This document shows positions 1 to 8,156 of a stretch of DNA of 64,000 nt, piece by piece. Source of the stretch: Halococcus sediminicola. Lineage in GTDB: Archaea > Halobacteriota > Halobacteria > Halobacteriales > Halococcaceae. Where the stretch lies: assembly GCF_000755245.1 (NCBI RefSeq), contig NZ_BBMP01000010.1:1-64000 (forward strand), given 5' to 3'. The first letter of the stretch is position 1. Every line of letters begins with the position of its first letter. The position numbers and the translations under genes were made by a program. Below the pieces are notes generated by a model. It was not told the origin of the DNA. It made no database searches and saw only the letters and a program-made list of their open reading frames with translations.

Positions 1-570
1 ATGACCGAAAACCAGGGCAAGGGCATGCTCGGCATCTGGTCGCTGACGCCTGGACAAGTGGTGGAGGCGAACAAATCGCCGCTGCCACCCGAATCCGGAC
101 GGTGGCTCATGGATGACGGCACTCAACAAGTGGCCCTCGAAAGCGATGGCGAGAGACAGGTGTACGAGGGCGACCGTGTCTCACTCGACGAGAGTGGCGA
201 CGGCTACACCCTTCAGGTGGGTAGCGACGAGCAGCACCTCGACGAAGACGAGTTGCGTGAGGAACTGTTGAACATGGTCGAATACGTTCCCAGTATGGAC
301 GACATCGTCGACTCGATGGAGCGCTTCGAGCAAGCGCGCGATGCGGGAACGGGCGCGATAGCGATGGAGCGCGCCGCGACCGTTTCGATTGACGGCGTCG
401 AAATCAGTGTGTCGAACGACCGGATGTGGGACGAGGCGACCTATCAGGCCGCCATGACGCCCATTACCCTGTTCCAGGACGTCTACGAACATCGTCCGGA
501 CCAACACGACGACCTCGAAGAGTTGTACGGTACCGATGTCGTCGAGCGGGCCACTGACGTCGGGAACTGA
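1..570 (+). CDS. hypothetical acidic protein, start possibly outside window
   Basis: Open frame of 189 residues beginning with ATG at the first base of the window, so the true start could lie further upstream. The protein is strongly acidic and soluble, with no membrane segment or signal peptide. Residues about 20-75 look like a small beta-rich domain (GRWLMDDGTQQVALE, then YEGDRVSLDE), followed by a helical part around 80-110 and a C-terminal part with an internal FDxS-type beta stretch. I recognise no family. It ends with TGA and is followed by a short spacer before the convergent stress-protein gene. Function unknown. Confidence 0.6.
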   Translation: MTENQGKGMLGIWSLTPGQVVEANKSPLPPESGRWLMDDGTQQVALESDGERQVYEGDRVSLDESGDGYTLQVGSDEQHLDEDELREELLNMVEYVPSMDDIVDSMERFEQARDAGTGAIAMERAATVSIDGVEISVSNDRMWDEATYQAAMTPITLFQDVYEHRPDQHDDLEELYGTDVVERATDVGN

Positions 571-654
571 AACGAGACGTTCCCGGTCGCCGTGTGGTTC
601 GCCGTGGAGAAATTTTCGACTGTTCGTGGCAACCAAGAAAATAACAGTAGTGAC

Positions 655-1101
655 TCAGTGGGTGGTGATGGTCACCGTACCGTCGAACTTGAGGAGGACC
701 GACTGGGCGAGGTCGCCGAAGATCGCCTTGCCCGTCGGCGAGCGCTTTCGCCCGTTGATGAAGATGTGGTCGCAGTCCCGCTCGTAGGCGATGTCCAAGA
801 TTTGCTCTTCCTTGTCGCCGAGCGCGCCGATGGCCTCGTACTCGACGTCGAGACCCGCGAACACCTCGTCGCCGACGTCCGTGGCGAACTGGCGTGCCCC
901 CTCACGCGCTCGCTCGGTGCTGTAGCCGACGTCGCGCTCGGGGATGTCAGCCATCGAGGTGGCGTACTCGCTGAACGCCTCCTTGGTCGTCACGTGCACC
1001 AAGAACAGCTCGGCCCCGACCCCGGCGGCGAGTTCGCCGGCTTCCCGGATGAGTTCCTTCGTCGCCTCGGTCCCCTCGACGACCACGAGTGCCCGCTTCA
1101 T
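655..1101 (-). CDS. universal stress protein (UspA family)
   Basis: 148-residue single Usp domain, the usual family length. The N-terminus MKRALVVVEGTEATKELIREA is the first beta strand and helix of the fold. The C-terminal part has the nucleotide-binding-like pattern NGRKRSPTGKAIFGDLAQ (about residues 116-133), matching the G-x2-G-x(8-9)-G-(S/T) loop of ATP-binding Usp proteins in position, though with R-K-R-S-P-T in the loop. Such proteins are cytoplasmic, small, often dimeric stress factors without a known enzymatic reaction. It lies downstream of the nucleobase permease on the same strand with a 74-base gap, so read-through is possible but not needed. Confidence 0.88.
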   Translation of the reverse strand: MKRALVVVEGTEATKELIREAGELAAGVGAELFLVHVTTKEAFSEYATSMADIPERDVGYSTERAREGARQFATDVGDEVFAGLDVEYEAIGALGDKEEQILDIAYERDCDHIFINGRKRSPTGKAIFGDLAQSVLLKFDGTVTITTH

Positions 1102-1175
1102 GCTACGTGCTCCGTGAGAAAGGATGGTAAAGCTATCGGTGAAGTGACCTTCGACGGAGTCGCGCGGTCGATCGG

Positions 1176-2546
1176 TCAGTCGTCGGCTTCCTTGGCGGTA
1201 GCCTCACCTTCTGCAGGGCTATCGACCGGACTCTGCCGGGGGACCACGAGGTTGAGTACGAGCGCGGCGAGCCCGCCCATGACGACGCCGGAGCCGAACA
1301 GCGTCTGGACCATCTCGGGGAGGTTCTGGACCAGTTCGGGGCGGAACGTGACGCCGAGTCCGAGCGAGACCGCGGCGGCGATGATGGTCGTGTTGCGCTG
1401 GGTGAGCACGACCTCGCGGTGGACGATGTTGAGGCCGCTGGTGAAGATCTGTGCGAAGAGGATGAGCGTGCCGCCGCCGAGGACGGGATCCGGGACCGTC
1501 GTGATGACCGCACCGACCTTCGGGACGAACCCGGAGACCAGCAGGATGACACCCCCGATGCCGACGATGTACCGGCTGGCGACGCCGGTGAAACTGATCA
1601 GGCCGACGTTCTGTGCGAAAGAGGTGTTCGGGAATGCGTTGAAGACGGCCGCGATGCCGCTCATGACGCCGTCGCCGAGCAACCCGCCGCGGACCTGCTG
1701 ATTCGACGCAGTGCGCCCCGTCTCGGAGACGATCGCCGAGATGTTGCCAATGGTTTCCATGGCGACGATAAGATAGACGGCCGCGACGGCGAGGATCGCC
1801 CCGGGTTCGAACGCGATGCCGTACTTCAGCGGCACGGGGACGGCGAACCAGCCAGCCTGCGCGACCGGCGCGAACTCGACCATCCCGAGGAACACCGCGA
1901 CGAGGTAGCCGACGAGGATGCCGAAAAAGACGCTTGCGATGCGGAGGATGCCCCGGAAGAACTGGTTCAACACGAGCGTCAGGAAGAACACGAGCGCCGC
2001 CACGCCGAGGTTGGCCAGCGAGGCGTACCCCTCCGCACCCGGGCCGGCCGACGCCCCGGCGGCGTAGTCGATGCCGGTCGGGATGAGCGTCAGTCCGATG
2101 AGCATCACGACGATGCCGTTGACCAGCGGCGGGAAGAGCGGCTTGAACCGCTCGTAGTTCGCCCCGATGAATATCTGGACGAGCGACCCGACCAGCGCCG
2201 CGCCGAATATCGCCGGCAGCCCCGCGTCCTCGCCGACGAGCAGCAACGTGCCGAGGAACGCGAAGCTCGTCCCCATCATTATCGGCAGTCGAGCGCCGAC
2301 GGGACCGACGGGATACGCCTGCACGAGGCTCGCGACGCCGGCCACGATGAGCGCCATCTGAACGAGGAACGTCGTCTGGCCGGTCGCAAGCCCCAGCGAG
2401 GAGGCGATGATCAGCGGAACGGCGATGTTGCCGAGGACCATCGCCAGCACGTGTTGGAACGCCAGCGGAACCGATTCGCCGAGCGGTGGCTTCTCCTCGA
2501 TGTCGTACACGACGCTCGATCGACCGGCTTCGTCTGACTCTGTCAT
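1176..2546 (-). CDS. NCS2 family xanthine/uracil/urate permease
   Basis: 456-residue polytopic membrane protein (12-14 hydrophobic segments) of the nucleobase-cation symporter 2 / NAT family. Visible landmarks are QHVLAMVLGNIAVP in the first segment, METIGNISAIVSETGR near the middle, and the family signature QNVGLISFTG (about residues 312-321). The start at 2546 (MTESDEAG) is preferred over an upstream GTG because a TATA-like TTATTAAG (2581-2588 on the opposite strand) sits about 37 bases upstream. It is co-oriented with hydroxyisourate hydrolase, uricase and OHCU decarboxylase, so import of urate or xanthine is the likely role. Substrate is inferred from context only. Confidence 0.9.
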   Translation of the reverse strand: MTESDEAGRSSVVYDIEEKPPLGESVPLAFQHVLAMVLGNIAVPLIIASSLGLATGQTTFLVQMALIVAGVASLVQAYPVGPVGARLPIMMGTSFAFLGTLLLVGEDAGLPAIFGAALVGSLVQIFIGANYERFKPLFPPLVNGIVVMLIGLTLIPTGIDYAAGASAGPGAEGYASLANLGVAALVFFLTLVLNQFFRGILRIASVFFGILVGYLVAVFLGMVEFAPVAQAGWFAVPVPLKYGIAFEPGAILAVAAVYLIVAMETIGNISAIVSETGRTASNQQVRGGLLGDGVMSGIAAVFNAFPNTSFAQNVGLISFTGVASRYIVGIGGVILLVSGFVPKVGAVITTVPDPVLGGGTLILFAQIFTSGLNIVHREVVLTQRNTTIIAAAVSLGLGVTFRPELVQNLPEMVQTLFGSGVVMGGLAALVLNLVVPRQSPVDSPAEGEATAKEADD

Positions 2547-2773
2547 GCGATGCCCGACCACGAGTCACGTTCACACTCACTTAATAATACTGGTTCATTG
2601 GCCCGGAGGACGCCGGTCATCGGTACGATGACAACACGGCGGCTTGCCCACTCGAACTCGGTTCGGCGTGTCACGACGGGTTCGCACGGCGAGCACACCA
2701 GCTGATGCGGTCGCTGTCGGGTGAGGATCTCATCGGAAAACGTGTCCGTCCTGCGAGTTGCGATGGTGCTCGT

Positions 2774-3124
2774 TTAGCTCCCACGGTAGGTCGTGTAGCC
2801 GCCGGGCGAGAGCAGCAGCGGCACGTGATACGGTTCGTCGGCGTCCACGATGACGAACCGCACCGGGACCGTCTCCAGAAACGTCGAATCGGCCGACTGC
2901 TGGCGGTAGTAGTCTCCGACGTCGAACAGCAGTTGGTAGGTTCCGGCCTCCATCTCATCGTCGGTCAGCAGCGGCTCGTCGAGCCGTCCGTCGGCGTTGG
3001 TCGTCCCTTCGGTTATCGTCACGGCGTCGCCAGCCGAATCCAGCCGCTGGAGCGTCACCGTGACGCCCGCGGCGGGACCCTCTCGGCTCGTGTCGAGCAC
3101 GTGGGTGGTGAGTTCTGCGCTCAT
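2774..3124 (-). CDS. uraH: 5-hydroxyisourate hydrolase (transthyretin-like)
   Basis: 116 residues, typical for the family. It hydrolyses 5-hydroxyisourate, the unstable product of uricase, to OHCU in the cytoplasm. Diagnostic motifs are LTTHVLDTSREGPAAGV at the N-terminus, with the catalytic-type His, and the closing PYHVPLLLSPGGYTTYRGS, where the C-terminal YRGS tetrapeptide separates true HIU hydrolases from transthyretin. The start is four bases after the uricase stop, so the two genes are surely co-transcribed. Family assignment is secure. Confidence 0.95.
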   Translation of the reverse strand: MSAELTTHVLDTSREGPAAGVTVTLQRLDSAGDAVTITEGTTNADGRLDEPLLTDDEMEAGTYQLLFDVGDYYRQQSADSTFLETVPVRFVIVDADEPYHVPLLLSPGGYTTYRGS

Positions 3125-3128
3125 CGGT

Positions 3129-4109
3129 TCACTGGTCGTCGAGGTCGTCGCGGTCCATCGAGAACTGCTGGTAGCCGGTCGGTCGATCCGGCTCGCGCAG
3201 CACCCTGACGTCCTCGTCGCCGCCGATCTCCTCGCGGACGGCGATCCACGTGCGATTATTAGCCTCGAAACTGACCGATTCGAGCTGTGGGAACCGTTCG
3301 AGCACGCGCAGGCCGATCTGATAGATGAGGTCCTGGATCGAGTTCGAGTAGACCTCGTCGAACATGACGTGGGCGATGTCGCGCACCTGTTCGGGCGCGA
3401 CGTAGCGCTCTGGCTCCTCGCCGAGGGCGTCTTCAGGGTTCTCGTAGTCCCAAAAGATGTCGAGCGAGATGTATAGCGTGCGGTCCTCGCGCTCGGGCAG
3501 GGTCGTGTGTTCGTCCTGGACGTAGTCGGTGAACGAACTGCCCTTCACCTTTACCAGCTGTAGGTCGGTGATGCCGCTTGTCTGCTCTTCGAGGGCGTGT
3601 CCGTCGTCGCCGCGCGTGATGTAGACCTCACCGAAGCCGGACTCGTCCTCGGAGACGCGGAAGACGAGTTCGCTGGCCTCGAAGTCACCGTCGTCGGTGG
3701 GAACCCCCAGTTCGTCGAAGGGGATCTCGTCGGCCGACAGCTGTACGGCGTCGATCTGGGAATACTGGTCGAGGAACTGCCGGCCCACGAAGTCGAGGAA
3801 CCCCTCGACGGTGGAGCCGTCGTACTCGCCCAGTTCGTGATGGACGAAGTTCTTCATCGTGTCCGTCGCGACCACCATGCTGTTGTCCGCCTCGCTGAAC
3901 GACGGCAGGAACTCCTCGCCCTCCAGTCGAACACGGATGTCGAGGCCGAACAGCGTGTTCTCTCGGCCGTCGAACGACGACTCCGGAATGGTGCGCACAT
4001 CCTCTAGCGGCTCCGCGTACGTTCGATAGACGGCGATCTTCTCCTTGCCGTAATTCATCAGCCGTTCACCCTCCTCGGGTTCCGGCGAGCGGTATTTGTT
4101 TGTCGTCAT
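3129..4109 (-). CDS. pucL: urate oxidase (uricase)
   Basis: 326 residues. Cofactor-free uricase oxidises urate with O2 to 5-hydroxyisourate and H2O2. The active-site Thr/Lys region is visible as VVATDTMKNFVHHE (about residues 78-91), and the C-terminal tunnelling-fold repeat carries FEANNRTWIAV. The ATG at 4109 is chosen because a TATA-like AATAAAGG (4146-4153, opposite strand) places transcription start near 4120, downstream of an in-frame GTG at 4136 that could otherwise be used. It is followed after four bases by 5-hydroxyisourate hydrolase. Peroxide production fits an aerobic organism that also carries two catalases in this window. Confidence 0.95.
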   Translation of the reverse strand: MTTNKYRSPEPEEGERLMNYGKEKIAVYRTYAEPLEDVRTIPESSFDGRENTLFGLDIRVRLEGEEFLPSFSEADNSMVVATDTMKNFVHHELGEYDGSTVEGFLDFVGRQFLDQYSQIDAVQLSADEIPFDELGVPTDDGDFEASELVFRVSEDESGFGEVYITRGDDGHALEEQTSGITDLQLVKVKGSSFTDYVQDEHTTLPEREDRTLYISLDIFWDYENPEDALGEEPERYVAPEQVRDIAHVMFDEVYSNSIQDLIYQIGLRVLERFPQLESVSFEANNRTWIAVREEIGGDEDVRVLREPDRPTGYQQFSMDRDDLDDQ

Positions 4110-4223
4110 CGACAGTTTCCCGTTTCTGCCACCCACTACAAAAGCCTTTATTCATCGTCTATCATGGTGTTCCGTCGTGGCCTTCACGTACGCGAACGCA
4201 CCCTAAACGAGGGCCGTCCGTCG

Positions 4224-4733
4224 CTACGACGTCAGCATCTCGTCGAGTCGCAACCGTGCGATCTCGTGTACCTCGTTCAGCGCGGTGCGGAACTCCTCGT
4301 CCCGGGAGTGTTCGACGCGTGCCTCCATCGCGCTGCGTATCGCCTCGGGCGATTCGTCGTTCACCGACATGATGAACGGGAACCCGAATTTTTCCTGGTA
4401 TCGCTCGTTGAGCCGTTGAAACGCCTCGTACTGCTCGGGCGAGAGCTGGTCGAGACCGGCCGAGGCTTGCTCCCTCTCGGAGGCGTCGGTCATCTCGGTT
4501 CGGTCGCCGAGGTCGGGATGGGCATCGAGCAACTCTCGCTTGCGCTCCTTCGAGGCGTCCTCGACGGTCCCCTCGAAGGTTCCTTTGAGGTCGGCCACCG
4601 ACGAAAACGGCTGTTCCGACCAGCTCCGCTCGGCCACCCACGGCGACGTCTCGTAGATGCTGCCGAAACGATTCACGAACGCGTCCTCGTCGAGTTGGTT
4701 TGCCTCCTCCAGCGTGAGTTCGGACATGCTCAT
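4224..4733 (-). CDS. uraD: OHCU decarboxylase
   Basis: 169 residues starting MSMSELTLEEAN. The enzyme decarboxylates 2-oxo-4-hydroxy-4-carboxy-5-ureidoimidazoline to S-allantoin, the third step of urate breakdown. The catalytic His is in LLDAHPDLGDR (about residue 73), and the substrate-binding loop region reads KFGFPFIMSVND near residue 120. A longer frame to 4910 exists, but its extra N-terminus is Arg-rich and unlike the family. A TATA-like TTTTAAC about 24 bases upstream of 4733 suggests a leaderless transcript. Read in the direction of transcription it precedes uricase by about 115 bases. Confidence 0.92.
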   Translation of the reverse strand: MSMSELTLEEANQLDEDAFVNRFGSIYETSPWVAERSWSEQPFSSVADLKGTFEGTVEDASKERKRELLDAHPDLGDRTEMTDASEREQASAGLDQLSPEQYEAFQRLNERYQEKFGFPFIMSVNDESPEAIRSAMEARVEHSRDEEFRTALNEVHEIARLRLDEMLTS

Positions 4734-5358
4734 CCATCGACCTGCCCGCCAGTTAAAACCTCCCCGTTTCGTCCGGCGGATGCCAGTCCCGTTCGCGCGC
4801 ATGTGAATCACGATATAACTCGAAAAGCGAAAGCGGCCCGCCAGCGGCGGCGGGTCGGCGACCGCAACGCCGCTGTGCGGTCGAACGCTCGCAGAATCGG
4901 CTCGGAACACTCTCGTCCCGATTATGTTTTGTGCCGTTCACTTTCACTCACTAACGGTATATCACGATTCGAAACAGGTGTTTCTACCGTAGCTCATTGG
5001 AGGTCGTGACACGGTACGTATGGCTTGGCGTCGAACGTCCACCGTTCCCCGTTACCACGCTATCACGAACGCGACATCGGCTCGAATCGACCCTCTCACC
5101 GAAACGAATCGACGCTGCGTGCGTCGGATCACTGCTGACTTGACCATCTTCCCTTCGGTGGCAGCGCTTCACGAGTGACGTTCTCGCGACATTCCGTTTC
5201 AGAAAGCGAAACGTTCGTTCCACAGAGCGATTCACGATTCGGTCATCAACGGTTCCTCGTTGTGAGGTCCACCATGACAGCGTGACTGCTGTCATGGAAG
5301 TCGGCTCGGTTCGACCAGCGCGAAAGCGTGGTGGCCCGCGGGCGCTCACCCGACCCCC
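4734..5358. other. intergenic region, no gene supported
   Basis: About 625 bases between the OHCU decarboxylase start and the IclR stop. Frames here on both strands are Arg/Thr/Ser-rich, lack the acidic composition of neighbouring genes, and look spurious. The region is locally less G+C-rich around 4910-4980. The only clear structure is the inverted repeat at 5272-5297. A degraded gene cannot be excluded but nothing recognisable remains. Confidence 0.6.
5272..5297. repeat. 9-base perfect inverted repeat (hairpin or operator)
   Basis: CCATGACAG at 5272-5280 and CTGTCATGG at 5289-5297, separated by eight bases. It lies 62-87 bases beyond the stop codon of the IclR gene in its direction of transcription, so it may act as an RNA hairpin near the transcript end. 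It may equally be a regulator site for the downstream urate genes. No T-tract follows, so an intrinsic terminator is not certain. Confidence 0.5.
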
Positions 5359-6120
5359 TCAACCGTACGAGAGGTTTATCTCGATCTCGTTGACCGCGCC
5401 GAGGAGTAACTCGGGCAACTCCGCGTTCAGCTTCGCCCCCTGCAGACGGTTCGCCGGGCCGGAGATGCTGAGAGCGCCGATGGCGATACCGTGTGCGTCG
5501 GTGATCGGCACACCGACCGCGTTGAGACCGGGGATGGACTCCCCTCGATTGAACGCGTAGCCTCGTTCGCGTATCCGTTCGAGCCGCTCGAACAGTTCGT
5601 CGGTCTCCGTTATCGTGTCGTCGGTGCGGGCCGATAGCCCGTACTGCGCGACGATGTCGCCGACGTACTCCGCCGGGAGGTACGCGAGAATCGCCTTGCC
5701 GGCGGCGTGCTGGTGGAGATATCCGACGTCCCCTTCGCGGCTGTCGGTTCGAACGGACTGACTCCCGCTCGCCCCGTAGAGATGGATGCTGCGCCCGTTC
5801 TCGGCGGTCATACACCACACCCGCTCGCCGGTCCGGTCGGCCAACTCGTCGACTTTCGTGTGGGCCTCGTGATACAGCGGTCGCTCGTTCCGTGCGGTGA
5901 GGCCGAGATCGAGAAATCGAAGCCCGAGACCGTAATTGCCGTCGTCCTCGACGACGTACCCACGACGAACCAGCGTCCCGAGGTGACGATGGACGGTGCT
6001 CTTCGCCCGGTCGAGGTCGGTCGCCATCTGACTCACACCGACGTCGTCGTGTTCGGCGACGTATTCGATGATCTCGAACGCCGTCTCGACCGTCGTTACC
6101 GGATTCGTGACGTCGTGCAT
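5359..6120 (-). CDS. IclR family transcriptional regulator
   Basis: 253 residues from the ATG at 6120 (MHDVTNPVTTVE). The N-terminal winged helix (residues about 8-68) contains VSQMATDLDRAKSTVHRHLGTLVRRGYV, the IclR helix-turn-helix. The C-terminal effector domain (about 80-250) has HQHAAGKAILAYLP and the closing ITDAHGIAIGALSISGP, typical of the family. IclR proteins bind small organic effectors and control catabolic genes. It is divergent from the ThDP-enzyme gene and upstream of the urate genes on the same strand, so it could govern either set. The palindrome-rich spacer 6121-6410 is the likely operator region. Confidence 0.93.
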   Translation of the reverse strand: MHDVTNPVTTVETAFEIIEYVAEHDDVGVSQMATDLDRAKSTVHRHLGTLVRRGYVVEDDGNYGLGLRFLDLGLTARNERPLYHEAHTKVDELADRTGERVWCMTAENGRSIHLYGASGSQSVRTDSREGDVGYLHQHAAGKAILAYLPAEYVGDIVAQYGLSARTDDTITETDELFERLERIRERGYAFNRGESIPGLNAVGVPITDAHGIAIGALSISGPANRLQGAKLNAELPELLLGAVNEIEINLSYG

Positions 6121-6410
6121 GGTCGTATCTGTCCGCTGCTCCACTTAGTTCTGTTCCCACGAATCGAACGGCTATTCGGGTGAATCGTACGCAGTGTACC
6201 GGAATCGACGTTACTGTGGACCGTTCTCGAACGGTTCGCTCGGACTCGCCAGTTCGAACGGCGTGGGCGGGGGTATTCGGGTCCGAACGACCGATAGAAC
6301 GAAGTTCTTCCGCGCGGAATTCGGGATACTGTCGCACGCACATCGACGGTTCGGTTTCGAGCGCACGGACCGTTCGCCGACTCGTCCGTCGAGTGCAGCC
6401 ACCCCCACCC
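6121..6410. promoter_or_regulatory. divergent promoter region with repeated CGAACGG/CCGTTCG motifs
   Basis: The 290-base spacer between the IclR gene and the ThDP-enzyme gene holds a 16-base inverted repeat, ACCGTTC-TC-GAACGGT, at 6220-6235. Further copies of the half site are CGAACGG at 6165-6171, TTCGAACGG at 6253-6261 and CCGTTCG at 6370-6376. This is the arrangement expected for an autoregulating IclR-type repressor or activator, but binding is inferred. I see no strong TATA box for either gene, and the open frame that runs through this spacer into the ThDP gene is Arg/Ser-rich and rejected. Confidence 0.55.
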
Positions 6411-8111
6411 ATGACACAAGTCAGTACGGAACTCGTCAGGACGCTAGAACGACTCGACGTCGAGTACCTCTTCGGCTATCCCGGCGGGCGAGCCATCGAA
6501 CTGCTCGAAGCGCTCGCCGATTCGGACATCGAAGTCGTCCGCCCGCGCGACGAACGCGAGGCGAGCGTGATGGCCGAGATGTATGGGAGATTCCACCGCA
6601 CGCCGGGCGTGCTCACCGGCCAGGGACCGTGGATAGGTTCCATCGGCGCAATCGGCCAGATGGAAGCCAGACTGGGTTCCTCGCCGATGGTCGTGCTCAC
6701 CGAAGCCTCCGAACGCGGTGACTACTCGACGCTCGCGCCCTATCAGCAGGCCCGCGGCGATTATGGAGGATTCGCGCTGCCGAAGATTCTGGACGGTATC
6801 ACCAAAGAGTGGTGGTTCCCCCGGACGGCCAACGAAACTCTCAGAAGCACCCAGCTCGCCTTCAAACACGCGACCGCCGGCCGGCCCGGACCGACGGCCG
6901 TGATCCTCGACGGCGACGCCGTCACCGCCGACGTCCCCGAAGACGACGACCCGCCCACGCTCTGGTCGCCCGAAGCACAGACCGAAAACTGGGAATCGCG
7001 CCCGACCGAAAGCGATGTCGAGCAGGCTGCCGAGCAGCTCGCTGCGGCCGAGTGCCCAGTGATTATCGCGGGCAACGGCGTCCACGCCGCGGGTGCCTAC
7101 GACGAACTCGAAGCGGTCGCCGAAACTTATGGAACTGTGGTGACGACCTCCTATCTCGGAAAGTCGACCATCGCCGAAACGCACGACCTCGCGGCGGGCG
7201 TCATCGGCTCGTTCGGTCACGAGGGCGCGAATCGGGCCGTGAGCGAGGCCGACACGCTTCTCGTCGTGGGCTGTCGACTGAACCCGATGGACACCAACTG
7301 GGGAGCCGAATCGTTCATCCGGCCGGACGAGCAGACCATCCTCCACGCCGACGTCGACACTCGGAACGCGGGCTGGGTCTATCCCGCCGACGTCGGACTC
7401 ATCGGCGACGCGAAGGAGAGTTTGCGCGCGCTCGACGACGCCGCCGCGGCGTTCACACCGGGCAACGACTGGGCGCGCGAACGCGCACGGGAGGCCCGCG
7501 AGTCGTTTCGCGTCCCCAAATGCGAGTCGGACGCCGAACCGATCAAACCACAGCGCGCGGTCGCGGGGATCGACGGAATCGTCGACGAGGACACGCTCGT
7601 GACCGCCGACTCGGGCAACAACCGGTTTTGGCTGTTGAACTACCTCCAGACGCCTGCTCGACGGACGTACTTCGGCAGCGGCGGCGTCGGCGGGATGGGG
7701 TGGGCCGGTCCCGCGGCCGTTGCGGCGGCCATCACGACCGACAGGGACGTCGTTGCGGTCGCGGGCGACGGCGGCTTCACGATGACGATGACCTGCGTCG
7801 AGACCGCGGTGGAGTACGGCGTCGCGCCGACCTTCGTGGTGCTCAACGATACGAGTCTGGGTATGGTCCGCCAGATGGACGAGTCGATTCCGGGCGTCGA
7901 CTTCCACGATACGGACTTCCGCAAAGTCGCCGAGGGGTTCGGGGCCGACGGTGTGCGCGTGCGCGAACCGGAGAACCTCGACGAGAAACTCGCCGCAGCG
8001 AAGGCGGCTGATGTCCCCACCGTCGTGGACGTGCGCATCGACCCCGACGAGGAGATGGTCGAGCATCTCCAGTCGTCCTTTTACGAGGAAGTCGGCGGTC
8101 TCCACGAGTAA
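6411..8111 (+). CDS. ThDP-dependent enzyme, acetolactate synthase-like
   Basis: 566 residues with the three-domain POX/ALS layout. The Pyr domain starts near residue 5 with YLFGYPGGRAIELL. E48 in RDEREAS aligns with the catalytic Glu of ALS (HEQGA), so this is not a glyoxylate carboligase, which has Val there. A central Rossmann-like domain follows at about 190-330. The PP domain has the ThDP-binding GDGGFTMTMT...VVLNDTSLGMVRQMDE motif near residues 445-490. Start ATG at 6411 is just before the conserved region. It stands first in an island of unlinked-looking catabolic enzymes and is divergent from IclR. Since no small regulatory subunit is adjacent, a catabolic carboligase or lyase is more likely than valine biosynthesis. 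Substrate unknown. Confidence 0.85.
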   Translation: MTQVSTELVRTLERLDVEYLFGYPGGRAIELLEALADSDIEVVRPRDEREASVMAEMYGRFHRTPGVLTGQGPWIGSIGAIGQMEARLGSSPMVVLTEASERGDYSTLAPYQQARGDYGGFALPKILDGITKEWWFPRTANETLRSTQLAFKHATAGRPGPTAVILDGDAVTADVPEDDDPPTLWSPEAQTENWESRPTESDVEQAAEQLAAAECPVIIAGNGVHAAGAYDELEAVAETYGTVVTTSYLGKSTIAETHDLAAGVIGSFGHEGANRAVSEADTLLVVGCRLNPMDTNWGAESFIRPDEQTILHADVDTRNAGWVYPADVGLIGDAKESLRALDDAAAAFTPGNDWARERAREARESFRVPKCESDAEPIKPQRAVAGIDGIVDEDTLVTADSGNNRFWLLNYLQTPARRTYFGSGGVGGMGWAGPAAVAAAITTDRDVVAVAGDGGFTMTMTCVETAVEYGVAPTFVVLNDTSLGMVRQMDESIPGVDFHDTDFRKVAEGFGADGVRVREPENLDEKLAAAKAADVPTVVDVRIDPDEEMVEHLQSSFYEEVGGLHE

Positions 8112-8156
8112 CGGTCAGCGCAAGGCTTTTTGCGAACTCGCGTGAGTGTCGAGTCG

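Noticed and set aside
4110-4136. GTG start at 4136 for uricase
   Set aside because: It would lie upstream of the transcription start predicted from the TATA-like element at 4146-4153.
4734-5358. genes in the spacer upstream of OHCU decarboxylase
   Set aside because: Frames are short, basic and overlap one another on both strands; none resembles a family.
6180-6410. N-terminal extension of the ThDP enzyme from 6180
   Set aside because: Extra residues are Arg/Ser-rich and precede the conserved start; the DNA holds regulatory-looking palindromes instead.
6444-8105. 553-codon open frame on the minus strand
   Set aside because: Exact antisense of the ThDP-enzyme gene; open only because of high G+C codon bias, with no recognisable domain.
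6411-8111. glyoxylate carboligase for the urate pathway
   Set aside because: That enzyme has Val at the catalytic Glu position; here Glu (E48) is retained, so an ALS-like reaction is more likely.
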